DNA of 64,000 nucleotides. Origin: G963662605 sp963667005 (GTDB lineage Bacteria; Bacteroidota; Ignavibacteria; Ignavibacteriales; Ignavibacteriaceae). The stretch lies in the NCBI GenBank assembly GCA_963667005.1, contig OY762937.1:3782001-3846000 (forward strand), in the 5' to 3' direction. Under the pieces are notes generated by a model. It saw only the letters and a list, made by a program, of their open reading frames with translations, searched no databases and was not told the origin of the DNA. Positions 34,278 through 42,893 of the stretch are shown here, one piece after another. Numbering within the stretch: the first letter of the stretch is position 1; each line of letters opens with the position of its first letter. Position numbers and translations under genes: made by a program.

Positions 34278-34997
34278 TTACTTTTTGTCGGCTTGCGCTT
34301 CGACATTCAAAATGTGCCTGCCACCCATGTACTTCCGGTTATAATAGTCATCATCCAATGACGAAATACTTACGCCGACACTGCTGCTCGCATGCACAAA
34401 TTTTCCATCTCCGATATAAATACCAACGTGACCGGGACGAACTCTCCTGCGGGTATTAAAGAAGACCAGATCGCCGAATTTCAAATTCCCACGCTCATCT
34501 ACAACATCACCAACCTGATATTGCTCGCGTGCCGAGCGGGGTAAGGAAACACTAAAAGCCTGCTGATACACATTCATAGTAAATCCGGAACAGTCAATTC
34601 CATCAAGCGAAGAGCCGCCATATTGATACTGCGTATCTTTGTACTTGATGATGGCCATAGTGACTCCTTCAACGAGATTGGCAAAATTAGCACCTAAACC
34701 AAGATTGGCAGATGAATTCTGTAAATTCGCGAGAGATTGCTGGAGGTCGTATTTAGGAGCTTTCTGCGCTTCCTTATCAACCATTACTTGGTCTGGATCG
34801 TTTGCGTCGGAAAGAGTGTCGTTAGCGGCAAAACTTGTATCCTGTTGAATTTGCTGAGGTTTTGTTTTGGCTTTGGTTTTAGTTTCGACATGCTCTTCTT
34901 TGCCGTAACGCCTTGAAGCACTAGAAGCAGAACAGCCGGAGAAGAATATACCTGCTCCGGCTATTGTAAAAATAAGAATATAAAAGTACGATTTCAT
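34278..34997 (-). CDS. NlpC/P60 (C40) peptidase lipoprotein
   Basis: 239 residues. Signal peptide with lipobox FFSGC (Cys22), a Ser/Lys/Asp-rich linker to ~95, then a C40 domain. The catalytic Cys is in DGIDCSGFTMNVY (~130), His in RPGHVGIYIGDG (~190), and a third polar residue in KFVHASSSVGV. It should cleave gamma-D-Glu-diaminopimelate bonds in cell-wall peptides from an outer-membrane or periplasmic location. It begins 4 bases after the rpoD stop. Confidence 0.88.
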   Translation of the reverse strand: MKSYFYILIFTIAGAGIFFSGCSASSASRRYGKEEHVETKTKAKTKPQQIQQDTSFAANDTLSDANDPDQVMVDKEAQKAPKYDLQQSLANLQNSSANLGLGANFANLVEGVTMAIIKYKDTQYQYGGSSLDGIDCSGFTMNVYQQAFSVSLPRSAREQYQVGDVVDERGNLKFGDLVFFNTRRRVRPGHVGIYIGDGKFVHASSSVGVSISSLDDDYYNRKYMGGRHILNVEAQADKK

Positions 34998-35000
34998 CGT

Positions 35001-35855
35001 CTATCCGAGATACGCGCGTAGATTTTTACTTCTGGAGGCGTGGCGTAATCTGCGAATAGCTTTTTCTTTGATCTGGCGGACACGCTCTCTGGTTAAATTA
35101 AAGCGTTCGCCGATTTCTTCAAGAGTAAGTGAATGTTCTTTGTTTAATCCGAAATACAATCTAATAACTTCTGCTTCACGTTCAGTAAGAGTTGAAAGCG
35201 CTCTTTCAATTTCCATCTTCAGTGATTCAGTCATCAGTTTGAAATCCGGTGTCGGCTGCTGATCATTCTGCAATACGTCGAGCAATCGGTTGTCTTCGCC
35301 CTGTGCAAAAGGAGCATCCATAGAAACGTGACGGCCTGAAATTTTCAGAGTATCTGCAACTTCATTCACGTCCATTTCAAGTTCAACGGCAAGTTCAGCA
35401 GCACTTGGTTCTCTTTCGAGTTCCTGCTCCATGTTGCTGTATGCTTTACCGATTTTGTTCAATGCGCCTACACGGTTGAGCGGGAGACGGACAATACGTG
35501 ATTGCTCAGCAAGTGCCTGAAGGATTGATTGACGAATCCACCATACAGCGTATGAAATGAATTTGAATCCACGTGTTTCGTCAAATCTTTTAGCTGCCTT
35601 AATAAGACCAAGGTTTCCCTCGTTAATTAAATCGCCAAGAGAAAGTCCCTGATTCTGATACTGCTTAGCAACGCTGACTACGAAGCGCAAGTTCGCTTTA
35701 GTAAGCGATTCCAAAGCAGATTGGTCACCTTTCTTAATACGTATAGCAAGCTCAATCTCTTGTTCAGGAGTTAAAAGGTCAACTTTTCCGATTTCCTGTA
35801 AATATTTATCAAGTGATTGGCTTTCACGATTTGTATACTGTTTTGTAATTCTCAC
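35001..35855 (-). CDS. rpoD: Primary RNA polymerase sigma factor (short group-1 RpoD/SigA type)
   Basis: 284 residues, the short form of Bacteroidota/Chlorobi lacking the long region 1.1. Region 1.2 SLDKYLQEIGKVDLL, region 2 LRFVVSVAKQYQNQGL...DLINEGNLGLIKAAKRFD and the -10-binding KFISYAVWWIRQSI, region 3, and region 4.2 SLTEIGERFNLTRERVRQI-type helix-turn-helix (LTLEEIGERFNLTRERVRQ). The start is GTG at 35855, overlapping the upstream microcompartment gene stop as GTGA; the N-terminus agrees with the family. Coupling of the housekeeping sigma gene to a shell-protein gene is unusual. Confidence 0.92.
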   Translation of the reverse strand: MRITKQYTNRESQSLDKYLQEIGKVDLLTPEQEIELAIRIKKGDQSALESLTKANLRFVVSVAKQYQNQGLSLGDLINEGNLGLIKAAKRFDETRGFKFISYAVWWIRQSILQALAEQSRIVRLPLNRVGALNKIGKAYSNMEQELEREPSAAELAVELEMDVNEVADTLKISGRHVSMDAPFAQGEDNRLLDVLQNDQQPTPDFKLMTESLKMEIERALSTLTEREAEVIRLYFGLNKEHSLTLEEIGERFNLTRERVRQIKEKAIRRLRHASRSKNLRAYLG

Positions 35856-36139
35856 GTATTATTTCCTTGTCTAATATCATTATAAACAGAATCTATGATG
35901 CCTACAATTGAAGCATCAACGGGGGCAAAATCCACCGGTAACGGAATAACTGCTTCGCTGGCAGTAATATAAATTACATATTCGCCTGCGCCGGCACCCA
36001 CTGTATCAATAGCAACAATCGGGTCGCCTGTTTTCTCATAATCTCCGTTGAGCGGCTGAATAATCATCATCTTCATACCATGAAGAGACTCATACTTCTT
36101 CGTTGCCCAAATATTTCCTATTACTTTTGCTACAAACAT
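35852..36139 (-). CDS. EutN/CcmL-family microcompartment vertex protein (BMC-P) 1
   Basis: 95 residues. The EutN/CcmL pattern is complete: MFVAKVIGNIWATKKYESLHGMKM, then VAIDTVGAGAGEYVIYI, then VDASIVGIIDSV. Five copies form the pentamer that closes the corners of polyhedral shells. It differs from its neighbour in the ITASEAVI segment where classical members have GSSAR. The stop overlaps the rpoD start by four bases. A -7-like box is present 40 bases upstream. No hexameter shell protein (BMC-H/T) is in the window. Confidence 0.9.
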   Translation of the reverse strand: MFVAKVIGNIWATKKYESLHGMKMMIIQPLNGDYEKTGDPIVAIDTVGAGAGEYVIYITASEAVIPLPVDFAPVDASIVGIIDSVYNDIRQGNNT

Positions 36140-36177
36140 ACATTTGCCACATTTGGAGCAAAAACAATTTCGAGGTG

Positions 36178-36185
36178 CAAAAATA
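36178..36185 (-). promoter_or_regulatory. Candidate -7 box (TATTTTTG) before BMC-P 1/rpoD
   Basis: An exact TAnnTTTG match on the minus strand in the 102-base gap between the two vertex-protein genes, 39 bases before the second gene. No clear -33 TTTG at standard spacing. It may give rpoD a promoter independent of the upstream genes. Confidence 0.35.
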
Positions 36186-36241
36186 CCAATAAAACGGGAC
36201 TAATTCTACCCAAAAATTCGGTCATCTTTGGAGCGAGAAAT

Positions 36242-36523
36242 CTACTCATTTGGGGTCTTTTTCACGTCAAGTTTGTCAATAATTGCCATTACCACGGCAT
36301 CTACCGGCTTACTTTTGGTAATAGTCGTCTGACGCGCGGAGCTTCCGGTCGCCACAAGCACGATTTCGCCCTCTCCGGCTCCGCAGCTATCAACCGCCAC
36401 GACAAAACCGCTTAATTCCTTGTATTCAAGGTCAAGATGGCGGACTATCAGCAATTTCGAGCCGACTAAACTATCATCCTTTTTTGTGGACCAGACGGTC
36501 CCTATAACTCTACCGATAATCAT
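36242..36523 (-). CDS. EutN/CcmL-family microcompartment vertex protein (BMC-P) 2
   Basis: 93 residues, a closer match to classical EutN: MIIGRVIGTVWSTKKDDSLVGSKLL, VAVDSCGAGEGEIVLVATGSSARQ, VDAVVMAIIDKL. It is a paralogue of the next gene downstream. It begins 20 bases after deoB, so the two are likely cotranscribed. Pairs of distinct BMC-P proteins are common in metabolosome loci; here they sit without the rest of a shell operon. Confidence 0.92.
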   Translation of the reverse strand: MIIGRVIGTVWSTKKDDSLVGSKLLIVRHLDLEYKELSGFVVAVDSCGAGEGEIVLVATGSSARQTTITKSKPVDAVVMAIIDKLDVKKTPNE

Positions 36524-36543
36524 TGATTTTACCTGTTCCGGTT

Positions 36544-37707
36544 TTATTCATTTAAAAAGCTGATACCTTGCAAATCATTGTCAACCTTAAAGAAGTCTGC
36601 CACTGTTTTTCCAACATCGGCAAATGTCTTTCTGGTTCCCAGATCTTTACCGAATCTCTCTTTCCGGTAATAAATAAGCGGAATGTATTCCCTGCTATGG
36701 TCTGTGCTATCCGTCGTCGGGTCATTTCCGTGATCCGCTGTGATAACAACAGCATCCGAAGGATCCAATTTTTCCAGAAAACCCGGCAAAAAGTGATCGA
36801 ATTGCATCAATGCATCTGCAAAACCGACCGGATCGTTTCTATGTCCGAAATACACGTCAAAGTCAACCAAATTTGCAAAAATAAAACTGTTTGTCTCTTT
36901 AGACGCAAGTTTTGACAAAATGCGACAACCTTCCGCATTTGATTTACTGACTTCTTTCTGCAAAATTCCTCGTCCTGCGAACAATTCAGCAACTTTTCCA
37001 ACAGAAATGGTCTTAATTTTTGCATCATATAAAAAGTCCAGGACTGTAGCAGACGGCGGATCGAGAGAAAAATCTTTCCTGTTTGTGGTTCTCTTATATT
37101 CACCCGGTTTTCCGAGGAACGGACGGGCGATTACTCTACCCACAACGTAAGGATGCACAAGAATTTCTTCTCGGGTAATTTTACAGATTTCATATAACCT
37201 GTCTAAAGGTATGACCTCTTCGTGTGCCGCTATTTGAAATACTGAATCAGCTGAAGTATAAATTATCGGATATCCTGTGCGGAGATGTTCATCACCGAGT
37301 TCTTTGATAATTTCAGTGCCTGAGGCCGCCTTATTACCGAGGAAACCTTTACAACCGGTCAACTCGATAAATTTATCAGTCATTTCGCGCGGAAAGCCTG
37401 CAGGAAAATATGAGAAGTCAAAGTCAATGTGAATTCCACCCAACTCCCAATGGCCGGTTGTGGAATCTTTTCCTTTAGACATTTCTGCAAGTTTACCATA
37501 TGAAGCCGTCGGGAATGATACCGGGTCAACGCCGACGATATCGATAATGTTTCCCAGTCCAAGCGATTTCATATTGGGTAATCTAAAATTGCGAACCTTT
37601 TTTGATATGTTTCCTAAGGTATTGCTACCTGTATCATAATATGCAGCTGCGTCCGGCAATTCACCCACGCCGACGCCGTCAAGTACGATCAAATAAAAGT
37701 TATTGAT
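36544..37707 (-). CDS. deoB: Phosphopentomutase
   Basis: 382 residues from TTG at 37692, or 387 from an ATC at 37707. Alkaline-phosphatase-superfamily metal sites: LIVLDGVGVGELPDA, the phosphorylated Thr in GKDSTTGHWELGG, TSADSVFQIAAHEE, and ITADHGNDPTTDSTDHSREY. It interconverts (deoxy)ribose-1-P and -5-P in nucleoside salvage. AGGAGG lies four bases before the ATC and 19 before the TTG, and the family keeps FYLIVLDGVG as strand one, so I extend to the ATC, with reservation. Upstream of two microcompartment vertex genes. Confidence 0.9.
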   Translation of the reverse strand: MNNFYLIVLDGVGVGELPDAAAYYDTGSNTLGNISKKVRNFRLPNMKSLGLGNIIDIVGVDPVSFPTASYGKLAEMSKGKDSTTGHWELGGIHIDFDFSYFPAGFPREMTDKFIELTGCKGFLGNKAASGTEIIKELGDEHLRTGYPIIYTSADSVFQIAAHEEVIPLDRLYEICKITREEILVHPYVVGRVIARPFLGKPGEYKRTTNRKDFSLDPPSATVLDFLYDAKIKTISVGKVAELFAGRGILQKEVSKSNAEGCRILSKLASKETNSFIFANLVDFDVYFGHRNDPVGFADALMQFDHFLPGFLEKLDPSDAVVITADHGNDPTTDSTDHSREYIPLIYYRKERFGKDLGTRKTFADVGKTVADFFKVDNDLQGISFLNE

Positions 37708-37715
37708 ACGACCTC

Positions 37716-39587
37716 CTAATTAATATTGTTCACTTTATTGCCGCCATCCTGTATGGCCTTCTGCAACGCAAGGTCAGCGTTTTCGAAAACCTCAGCCACA
37801 GAATTTCTGCCTGCACAAGATGCTATGCCCATCGATACTGTAAAAGTTGATTGCCCGGAAGCAGTTGGAAAGTTCAACCGTGCAATCTTAATCCTAACGC
37901 GTTCTGCCCAAAGATATACATCTTGAGCTGTTATATCATAAAAATGTATTCCAAATAATTTATCATCGAGTCTGCCCAATAACGCGGTAGGTGGAAGTTC
38001 CTCCTTAATACTCTCTCCCACTGCCTTCATAATCTTTGAAACAGGATTTTCCTCAAACAAAGATTCCTGCTGAAAAGCTTCGTCCAGACTCATCAGTAAG
38101 AGTACTGTAGGAATCTCACGACGACTGGATTTTTCCAGTTCAACAGCCAGCAATTTTTCAAACATTTTCTTGTTATATAATCTTGTTTCAACATCAAATG
38201 CAGATAAGCTTTTTAAAAGCACTTGCGAAGAATATGCATATACAACAAACGAGAGCATTGAAGTAATGCTCAGCAAATAATTAATGTCATCAACAGAATA
38301 AGCATTTTTCTTCAAGCTTTCGAAGCAAAGCAAGCCGAAATTCTGTTTCTGGTAAATCAACGGAACGCAAACAAAAGAGCCTTCAAAACTGACGTCTTCT
38401 TTTCTGGTGAAGCGTTTTGTCTGAAGTGTCGATGTATCATCAATCTTAACAGGAGTGCCTGACATAATGCACTTGCCTGCAAGTGTACCCTTAATATCAA
38501 TTTCAAGATTTTCGCCGACAAACTTCAGCGAAGTTTTATTCAAAACTTTTTTAGTAACAAACTTTTGTGTATCCGGCTGGAAGAACACAAGAACAAACGC
38601 ATCCCAATTGATAATGGACTCAATCGAATTCTCGATGATCTCAAGTATTTGCCCTTCATTCGAAATGGCATTCAACGGAGAAATAAATTTCAACAGTCCT
38701 CTTAAGCGGGTCTGTGAAATCGTCTCCGAATACTGTTCCTCAAATAAGCCGATAAGTATCGTAAACAAACGTACAAATCTACCGAGCAGGTAAATGGTCT
38801 CCATACCGAACAAATCGGATTCTTTGGAGTCAATTACGAGTACGCCTATTAATTGTTTGTTGTGATAAACAGGCACGCCGACGACGCTCTTAATTCCCTG
38901 TGGCTTTGTATAGTACCGGATGATATCAGATTCTGCTGCCAGCAGAATATTGGTAAGAATTTCCGGTTCGCCCTTTTCTGCAACATGGCTAAGAATATCA
39001 TTTTCGATATCATATTTTTTTGTGCCGATATCTTTGGTATTCGAAGCGTACTTCGCAACAGACAGCTTGCTCTTTTTCTTTAAGTACCAAAAGAATATTG
39101 CTGAATGAGCGCTGAAAGATTCCTTGACTATCCCGAGGATTTTTTCTAAGACGAATGTAAATGCACCACCTTCATCCAACTCGGCGGGGATAGATTCGTT
39201 AGCTATTTCTTCAAACCGGACTTTGAGGTCAGCCGGAATCGGCTCTGTGTAGTTATATTTATTTGTGACGATGAAGTTTTCATCGGTTATGATGTCGTCT
39301 TTGGGCGCCCGGATAATGGTGAACGAACCATCCGGATCTTCACTTGTGTGACGAACTGCTGTTTCTCCGGTTTCACTATCCACCGGATTATCCCTGAGTG
39401 CATCTTCGGCAATTTCATCATCCTTCCCTCCCAACGGGCTGCGCAGAAATATTAATAAACCTGCGTATCCGAGCATTGCAAGGCCAACGAGTATCTTTAC
39501 AAAAAGGTTGTCGACCTCAAAGAATACTACGAGTAGAATCGGAAATATGAGGAAAATAAGGATTCGTTTTTTTTGACTTTTTTGCAT
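37716..39587 (-). CDS. Membrane GAF protein with degenerate GGDEF domain
   Basis: 623 residues. Two N-terminal membrane helices (~7-50), an acidic linker, two GAF-like sensory domains (~120-270 with HSAIFFWYLKKKS and GVPVYHNKQLIGVLVID; ~300-450 with NWDAFVLVFF and PLIYQKQNFGLLCFE), and a C-terminal GGDEF-fold domain starting DVETRLYNKKMFEKLLA. The signature loop reads GRLDDKLFGI instead of GGDEF, and the catalytic acidic pair is altered, so cyclic-di-GMP synthesis is unlikely; it may sense or scaffold. Its stop overlaps the ribosome binding site of deoB. Confidence 0.78.
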   Translation of the reverse strand: MQKSQKKRILIFLIFPILLVVFFEVDNLFVKILVGLAMLGYAGLLIFLRSPLGGKDDEIAEDALRDNPVDSETGETAVRHTSEDPDGSFTIIRAPKDDIITDENFIVTNKYNYTEPIPADLKVRFEEIANESIPAELDEGGAFTFVLEKILGIVKESFSAHSAIFFWYLKKKSKLSVAKYASNTKDIGTKKYDIENDILSHVAEKGEPEILTNILLAAESDIIRYYTKPQGIKSVVGVPVYHNKQLIGVLVIDSKESDLFGMETIYLLGRFVRLFTILIGLFEEQYSETISQTRLRGLLKFISPLNAISNEGQILEIIENSIESIINWDAFVLVFFQPDTQKFVTKKVLNKTSLKFVGENLEIDIKGTLAGKCIMSGTPVKIDDTSTLQTKRFTRKEDVSFEGSFVCVPLIYQKQNFGLLCFESLKKNAYSVDDINYLLSITSMLSFVVYAYSSQVLLKSLSAFDVETRLYNKKMFEKLLAVELEKSSRREIPTVLLLMSLDEAFQQESLFEENPVSKIMKAVGESIKEELPPTALLGRLDDKLFGIHFYDITAQDVYLWAERVRIKIARLNFPTASGQSTFTVSMGIASCAGRNSVAEVFENADLALQKAIQDGGNKVNNIN

Positions 39588-39666
39588 CGCTGATTACAAA
39601 CCGCTTAAAAGGATTAGACGTTTCCAACTTTAAAATACAAATATAAAGAAATATTCCATACGTTTT

Positions 39667-40257
39667 TTACTCGGAAACGAAGCCGGATAAGATTTTTTTC
39701 GATATTTCTTTCTTGCCGTCCCCTGTCTCTGAAGAATGCAAAAAGAGATTCTCGTTTAAGGTATAACCCTGAAAAAATTTGTGGATATTTTGAACTGCTT
39801 TATTTCTCTCTGACTGCTTAAGTTTATCGGACTTCGTCAGAATTATCATGCTCTCAAACCCGTAAAAGTGTATCAACTCCTGAAAGTCTTTATCCAGCTT
39901 TGTCGGTTCATGACGGCTATCAACCAAGTGGATAACCAAGCGAATATGATTAGATTCGGCAAAATACTGAGCAATGAGCTTTTCCCACTTTGCAATCTCC
40001 GCTTTACCTGCCTGGGCATATCCAAAGCCCGGAAGATCAACAAGATAAAATAAGTCATTCACCTTGAAGTAGTTTAAGGAGCGGGTTTTGCCGGGGGTTG
40101 AACTTACGAGGGCCAGTTTTTTTCTTCCGCTGATCGAATTCAGAAACGACGATTTGCCGACGTTTGAGCGTCCGCAGACAATCACCTCCGGCAGTCTCAA
40201 TTTTGGGATCTGCGAGAGATTAAAAACCGGTTGTATAAATTCAACATGTTGGAGCAT
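39667..40257 (-). CDS. engB: Ribosome biogenesis GTPase EngB/YsxC
   Basis: 196 residues. G1 GRSNVGKSSFLN (~29-40), G2/switch STPGKTRSLNYF, G3 DLPGFGYAQAG, G4 TKSDKL. An essential small GTPase in 50S maturation. It follows the strong terminator of the ribosomal operon by eight bases, so it depends on readthrough or on a promoter within the hairpin region. Confidence 0.92.
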   Translation of the reverse strand: MLQHVEFIQPVFNLSQIPKLRLPEVIVCGRSNVGKSSFLNSISGRKKLALVSSTPGKTRSLNYFKVNDLFYLVDLPGFGYAQAGKAEIAKWEKLIAQYFAESNHIRLVIHLVDSRHEPTKLDKDFQELIHFYGFESMIILTKSDKLKQSERNKAVQNIHKFFQGYTLNENLFLHSSETGDGKKEISKKILSGFVSE

Positions 40258-40264
40258 AATAAAA

Positions 40265-40292
40265 AAAGAGTAGCAGACGTCTGCTACTCTTT
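40265..40292 (-). terminator. Strong terminator of the ribosomal-protein operon
   Basis: A perfect 28-bp palindrome centred on GACGTC (arm AAAGAGTAGCAGAC), followed on the minus strand by TTTTTTT-like bases. It is 21 bases after the rplQ stop. Confidence 0.85.
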
Positions 40293-40313
40293 CCTTTATA
40301 ATAGTTGCTAATG

Positions 40314-40793
40314 TTACGCTTTAGTTTCTTCGAGAACTTGAGCTTCCTCGACGTTGCGGCGTTTCTGCTCTTCTTTAGCTTCCTTAGCTTTCTGTTTGTT
40401 CTCGTGGTTTTCCTTTGCCTTTTCATTCATAACGGCATTGTAATCTACGAGTTCAATCATTGCAGCTTCAGCACCGTCTCCACGACGGTTACCGATACGT
40501 ACGATTCTTGTATAACCGCCTTTTCTGTCGCCGATTGTAGTAACGATCTCAGATAAAAGCTCTTTAACAACAGCTTTATCTTTGATTGCATCCATAATCA
40601 AACGTTGATTATGCAAATCGCCTTTGCGGGCTTTTGTAATGATCGGTTCAACAAATTCGCGCAGTTCTTTAGCTTTAGCAAGAGTTGTATGAATTCTTTT
40701 ATGTTTCAAAAGAGAAGTCGCCATATTGCGGAGTAATGCTTTCTTGTGGGCGCTTGTTCTTTTTAATTTTCTACCGTGAACTCCGTGTCTCAT
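40314..40793 (-). CDS. rplQ: 50S ribosomal protein L17
   Basis: 159 residues. The core (1-120) starts MRHGVHGRKLKRTSAHKKALLRN, with IHTTLAKAKELR. A ~38-residue Lys/Glu-rich C-terminal extension (KAKENHENKQKAKEAKEEQ) goes beyond the usual bacterial length. Last gene of the alpha operon, next to the terminator. Confidence 0.95.
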   Translation of the reverse strand: MRHGVHGRKLKRTSAHKKALLRNMATSLLKHKRIHTTLAKAKELREFVEPIITKARKGDLHNQRLIMDAIKDKAVVKELLSEIVTTIGDRKGGYTRIVRIGNRRGDGAEAAMIELVDYNAVMNEKAKENHENKQKAKEAKEEQKRRNVEEAQVLEETKA

Positions 40794-40813
40794 AATCTAC
40801 CTTGTGTCCAAAT

Positions 40814-41809
40814 TTAATTAGATTCGTTTTCGTCTTTAAGATATTTCTCGACATCCATACCAAATTCCAAACCTAAACCTTCAACTATTTCGGTTAGTTC
40901 GGCAAGTGATTTGCGTCCGAAATTTCTGAACTTGAGCATTTCTGATTCATCACGATGCACGAGGTCAGAGATAGTTTTAATATTAGCTGCTTTCAGGCAG
41001 TTGTGTGCCCGGACGCTGAGTTCGAGATCGTCAACGTTAGTCAGTAATATTTTCTTGATACGTTCTTTTTCTGTGTCTTTCTTTTGTTCAACCGGATTTT
41101 CTTCAGGTTCCATATCCATATTGATAAAGAGCTGTAAGTGATCGCGGAGAATTTTTGCAGCCTGGGTCAAAGCATCATCAGGAGCAATTGAACCGTCTGT
41201 AAGAACTTCAAGAGTTAATTTTTCATAATCGTTGTTGTCACCGATACGAACGTTTTCGATATCATATTTAACATTCTTAATCGGTGTGAAAATTGAGTCA
41301 ATCGGAATTGTTCCTAATGGAAATTCAGGTGATTTATTTTCAATAGCCGGAACATATCCTCTTCCACGGCCAACACGGATTTCGATGTCAAACTTTGCAC
41401 CTTTGTTCAAAGTTGCAATATGTAACTCCGGATTCAATATTTCAACGTCGGCGCTGTTCTTCTGAATATCAGCAGCGGTAAATTCGCCTTCGCCGTTGAA
41501 AGAAATTTCAATTTTTGAAGGTTTCTTGTTGATCAATTTCATGCGGACTTGCTTTAAGTTCAAAACCATTTCGGTTACGTCTTCAACAACCCCAGGAATA
41601 GAAGTGAACTCATGCAATACATCGCTGATCTTTATTGCTACAATAGCTGCACCACCCAGAGATGATAACAAGACACGGCGCAGAGAATTTCCTAATGTAA
41701 CACCGTAACCTCTTTCTAAAGGCTGAAGAGTAAACTTTCCATAGGTGGTTGAGTAACTTGACTCATCCAGTACTACACCCTCAGGCATCTTAAGATTGGA
41801 GATACTCAT
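40814..41809 (-). CDS. rpoA: RNA polymerase alpha subunit
   Basis: 331 residues. N-terminal assembly domain with PLERGYGVTLGNSLRRVLLSS and C-terminal DNA/activator-binding domain (LELSVRAHNCLKAANIKTISDLV, GRKSLAELTEIVEGLGL). Lies between rpsD and rplQ as in most bacteria. Confidence 0.97.
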   Translation of the reverse strand: MSISNLKMPEGVVLDESSYSTTYGKFTLQPLERGYGVTLGNSLRRVLLSSLGGAAIVAIKISDVLHEFTSIPGVVEDVTEMVLNLKQVRMKLINKKPSKIEISFNGEGEFTAADIQKNSADVEILNPELHIATLNKGAKFDIEIRVGRGRGYVPAIENKSPEFPLGTIPIDSIFTPIKNVKYDIENVRIGDNNDYEKLTLEVLTDGSIAPDDALTQAAKILRDHLQLFINMDMEPEENPVEQKKDTEKERIKKILLTNVDDLELSVRAHNCLKAANIKTISDLVHRDESEMLKFRNFGRKSLAELTEIVEGLGLEFGMDVEKYLKDENESN

Positions 41810-41839
41810 TTATTTAAACCTCACTTTTATAATAAAATC

Positions 41840-42469
41840 TTACTTGGAGTACAATTCGACAACTAATTGCTCATTCGCGTTAAGCGGTATTTCTGAGCGT
41901 TCCGGAACCTGAAGGAAAGTTCCGCTTAATGTGGCCTTGTCGACTGAAAGCCATGAATACTGATTATCCTTTGTTCTCTTTAATGAGTTGTGGATAAGAT
42001 CCAGTTTTTTGCTTTTATCTTTAATTTTGATAACATCGCCGGGAGCAACCTGGTATGATGGGATATCAACCAAAACGTCGTTCACAATAATATGACGATG
42101 TCTTACTAATTGTCTTGCGGCTTTTCTTGATGAAGCGAAGCCCAAGCGGTAAACAACGTTATCCAAGCGTCTTTCAAGAAGTTTTACAAGGTTTTCACCT
42201 GTACGGCCTTTTTGTCTTGAAGCTTTTTCAAAATCGTTGCGGAATTGTGTTTCCAGTAATCCGTATATTCTTTTAATTTTCTGTTTTTCGCGTAACTGAA
42301 CGCCGTACTCAGAAATTTTTGCTCTACGGGAGTTTCCATGCTGTCCCGGAGGAAAATTTCTCTCGTTCTCAATAGGGCATTTTTCAGTGAAACACTTCTG
42401 TCCTTTGAGAAAAAGTTTTTGACGTTCTCTTCTACATAATTTACAAACTGATCCGGTATATCTCGCCAT
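41840..42469 (-). CDS. rpsD: 30S ribosomal protein S4
   Basis: 209 residues. It keeps the zinc-binding N-terminus (CKLC at 9-12, then CFTEKC at 26-31). The S4 RNA-binding domain is LERRLDNVVYRLGFASSRK. In many bacteria S4 represses the alpha operon through its mRNA leader; no such structure is evident here. Confidence 0.97.
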   Translation of the reverse strand: MARYTGSVCKLCRRERQKLFLKGQKCFTEKCPIENERNFPPGQHGNSRRAKISEYGVQLREKQKIKRIYGLLETQFRNDFEKASRQKGRTGENLVKLLERRLDNVVYRLGFASSRKAARQLVRHRHIIVNDVLVDIPSYQVAPGDVIKIKDKSKKLDLIHNSLKRTKDNQYSWLSVDKATLSGTFLQVPERSEIPLNANEQLVVELYSK

Positions 42470-42486
42470 TTAAAATCTCCGTTAAA

Positions 42487-42873
42487 TTATACTCTACGAC
42501 GCTTAGGTGGTCTGCAACCGTTGTGAGGAATTGGTGTAACATCTTTAATAGATGACACTTCGAGTCCTGCTGTTGTTAAAGCACGGATAGCTGATTCACG
42601 TCCGGATCCCGGTCCTTTAACACGAACTTCAACTTTTCTCAAACCCAAATCGTGTGCTTCTTTTGCCGCGGCTTCACAAGTAACCTGAGCAGCATAGGGG
42701 GTATTTTTTCTTGAACCTTTAAAACCATTTCTACCGGCTGATGACCATGAGATGGTGTTACCATAAATATCGGTTAACACAACCAGGACATTGTTAAAGG
42801 TCGCCTTAACGTGCGCGATACCGTGGGCGTCAACGACTGTTTTTTTCTTAGTTTTTTTTGCTGATTTAGCCAA
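42487..42873 (-). CDS. rpsK: 30S ribosomal protein S11
   Basis: 128 residues, ending in PIPHNGCRPPKRRRV as the family does. The start is TTG at 42873, with AGGAGG eight bases upstream and the N-terminus MAKSAKKTKKK in register. An ATG start is not available nearby. Confidence 0.97.
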   Translation of the reverse strand: MAKSAKKTKKKTVVDAHGIAHVKATFNNVLVVLTDIYGNTISWSSAGRNGFKGSRKNTPYAAQVTCEAAAKEAHDLGLRKVEVRVKGPGSGRESAIRALTTAGLEVSSIKDVTPIPHNGCRPPKRRRV

Positions 42874-42893
42874 TGAGTAAACCTCCTATAATC

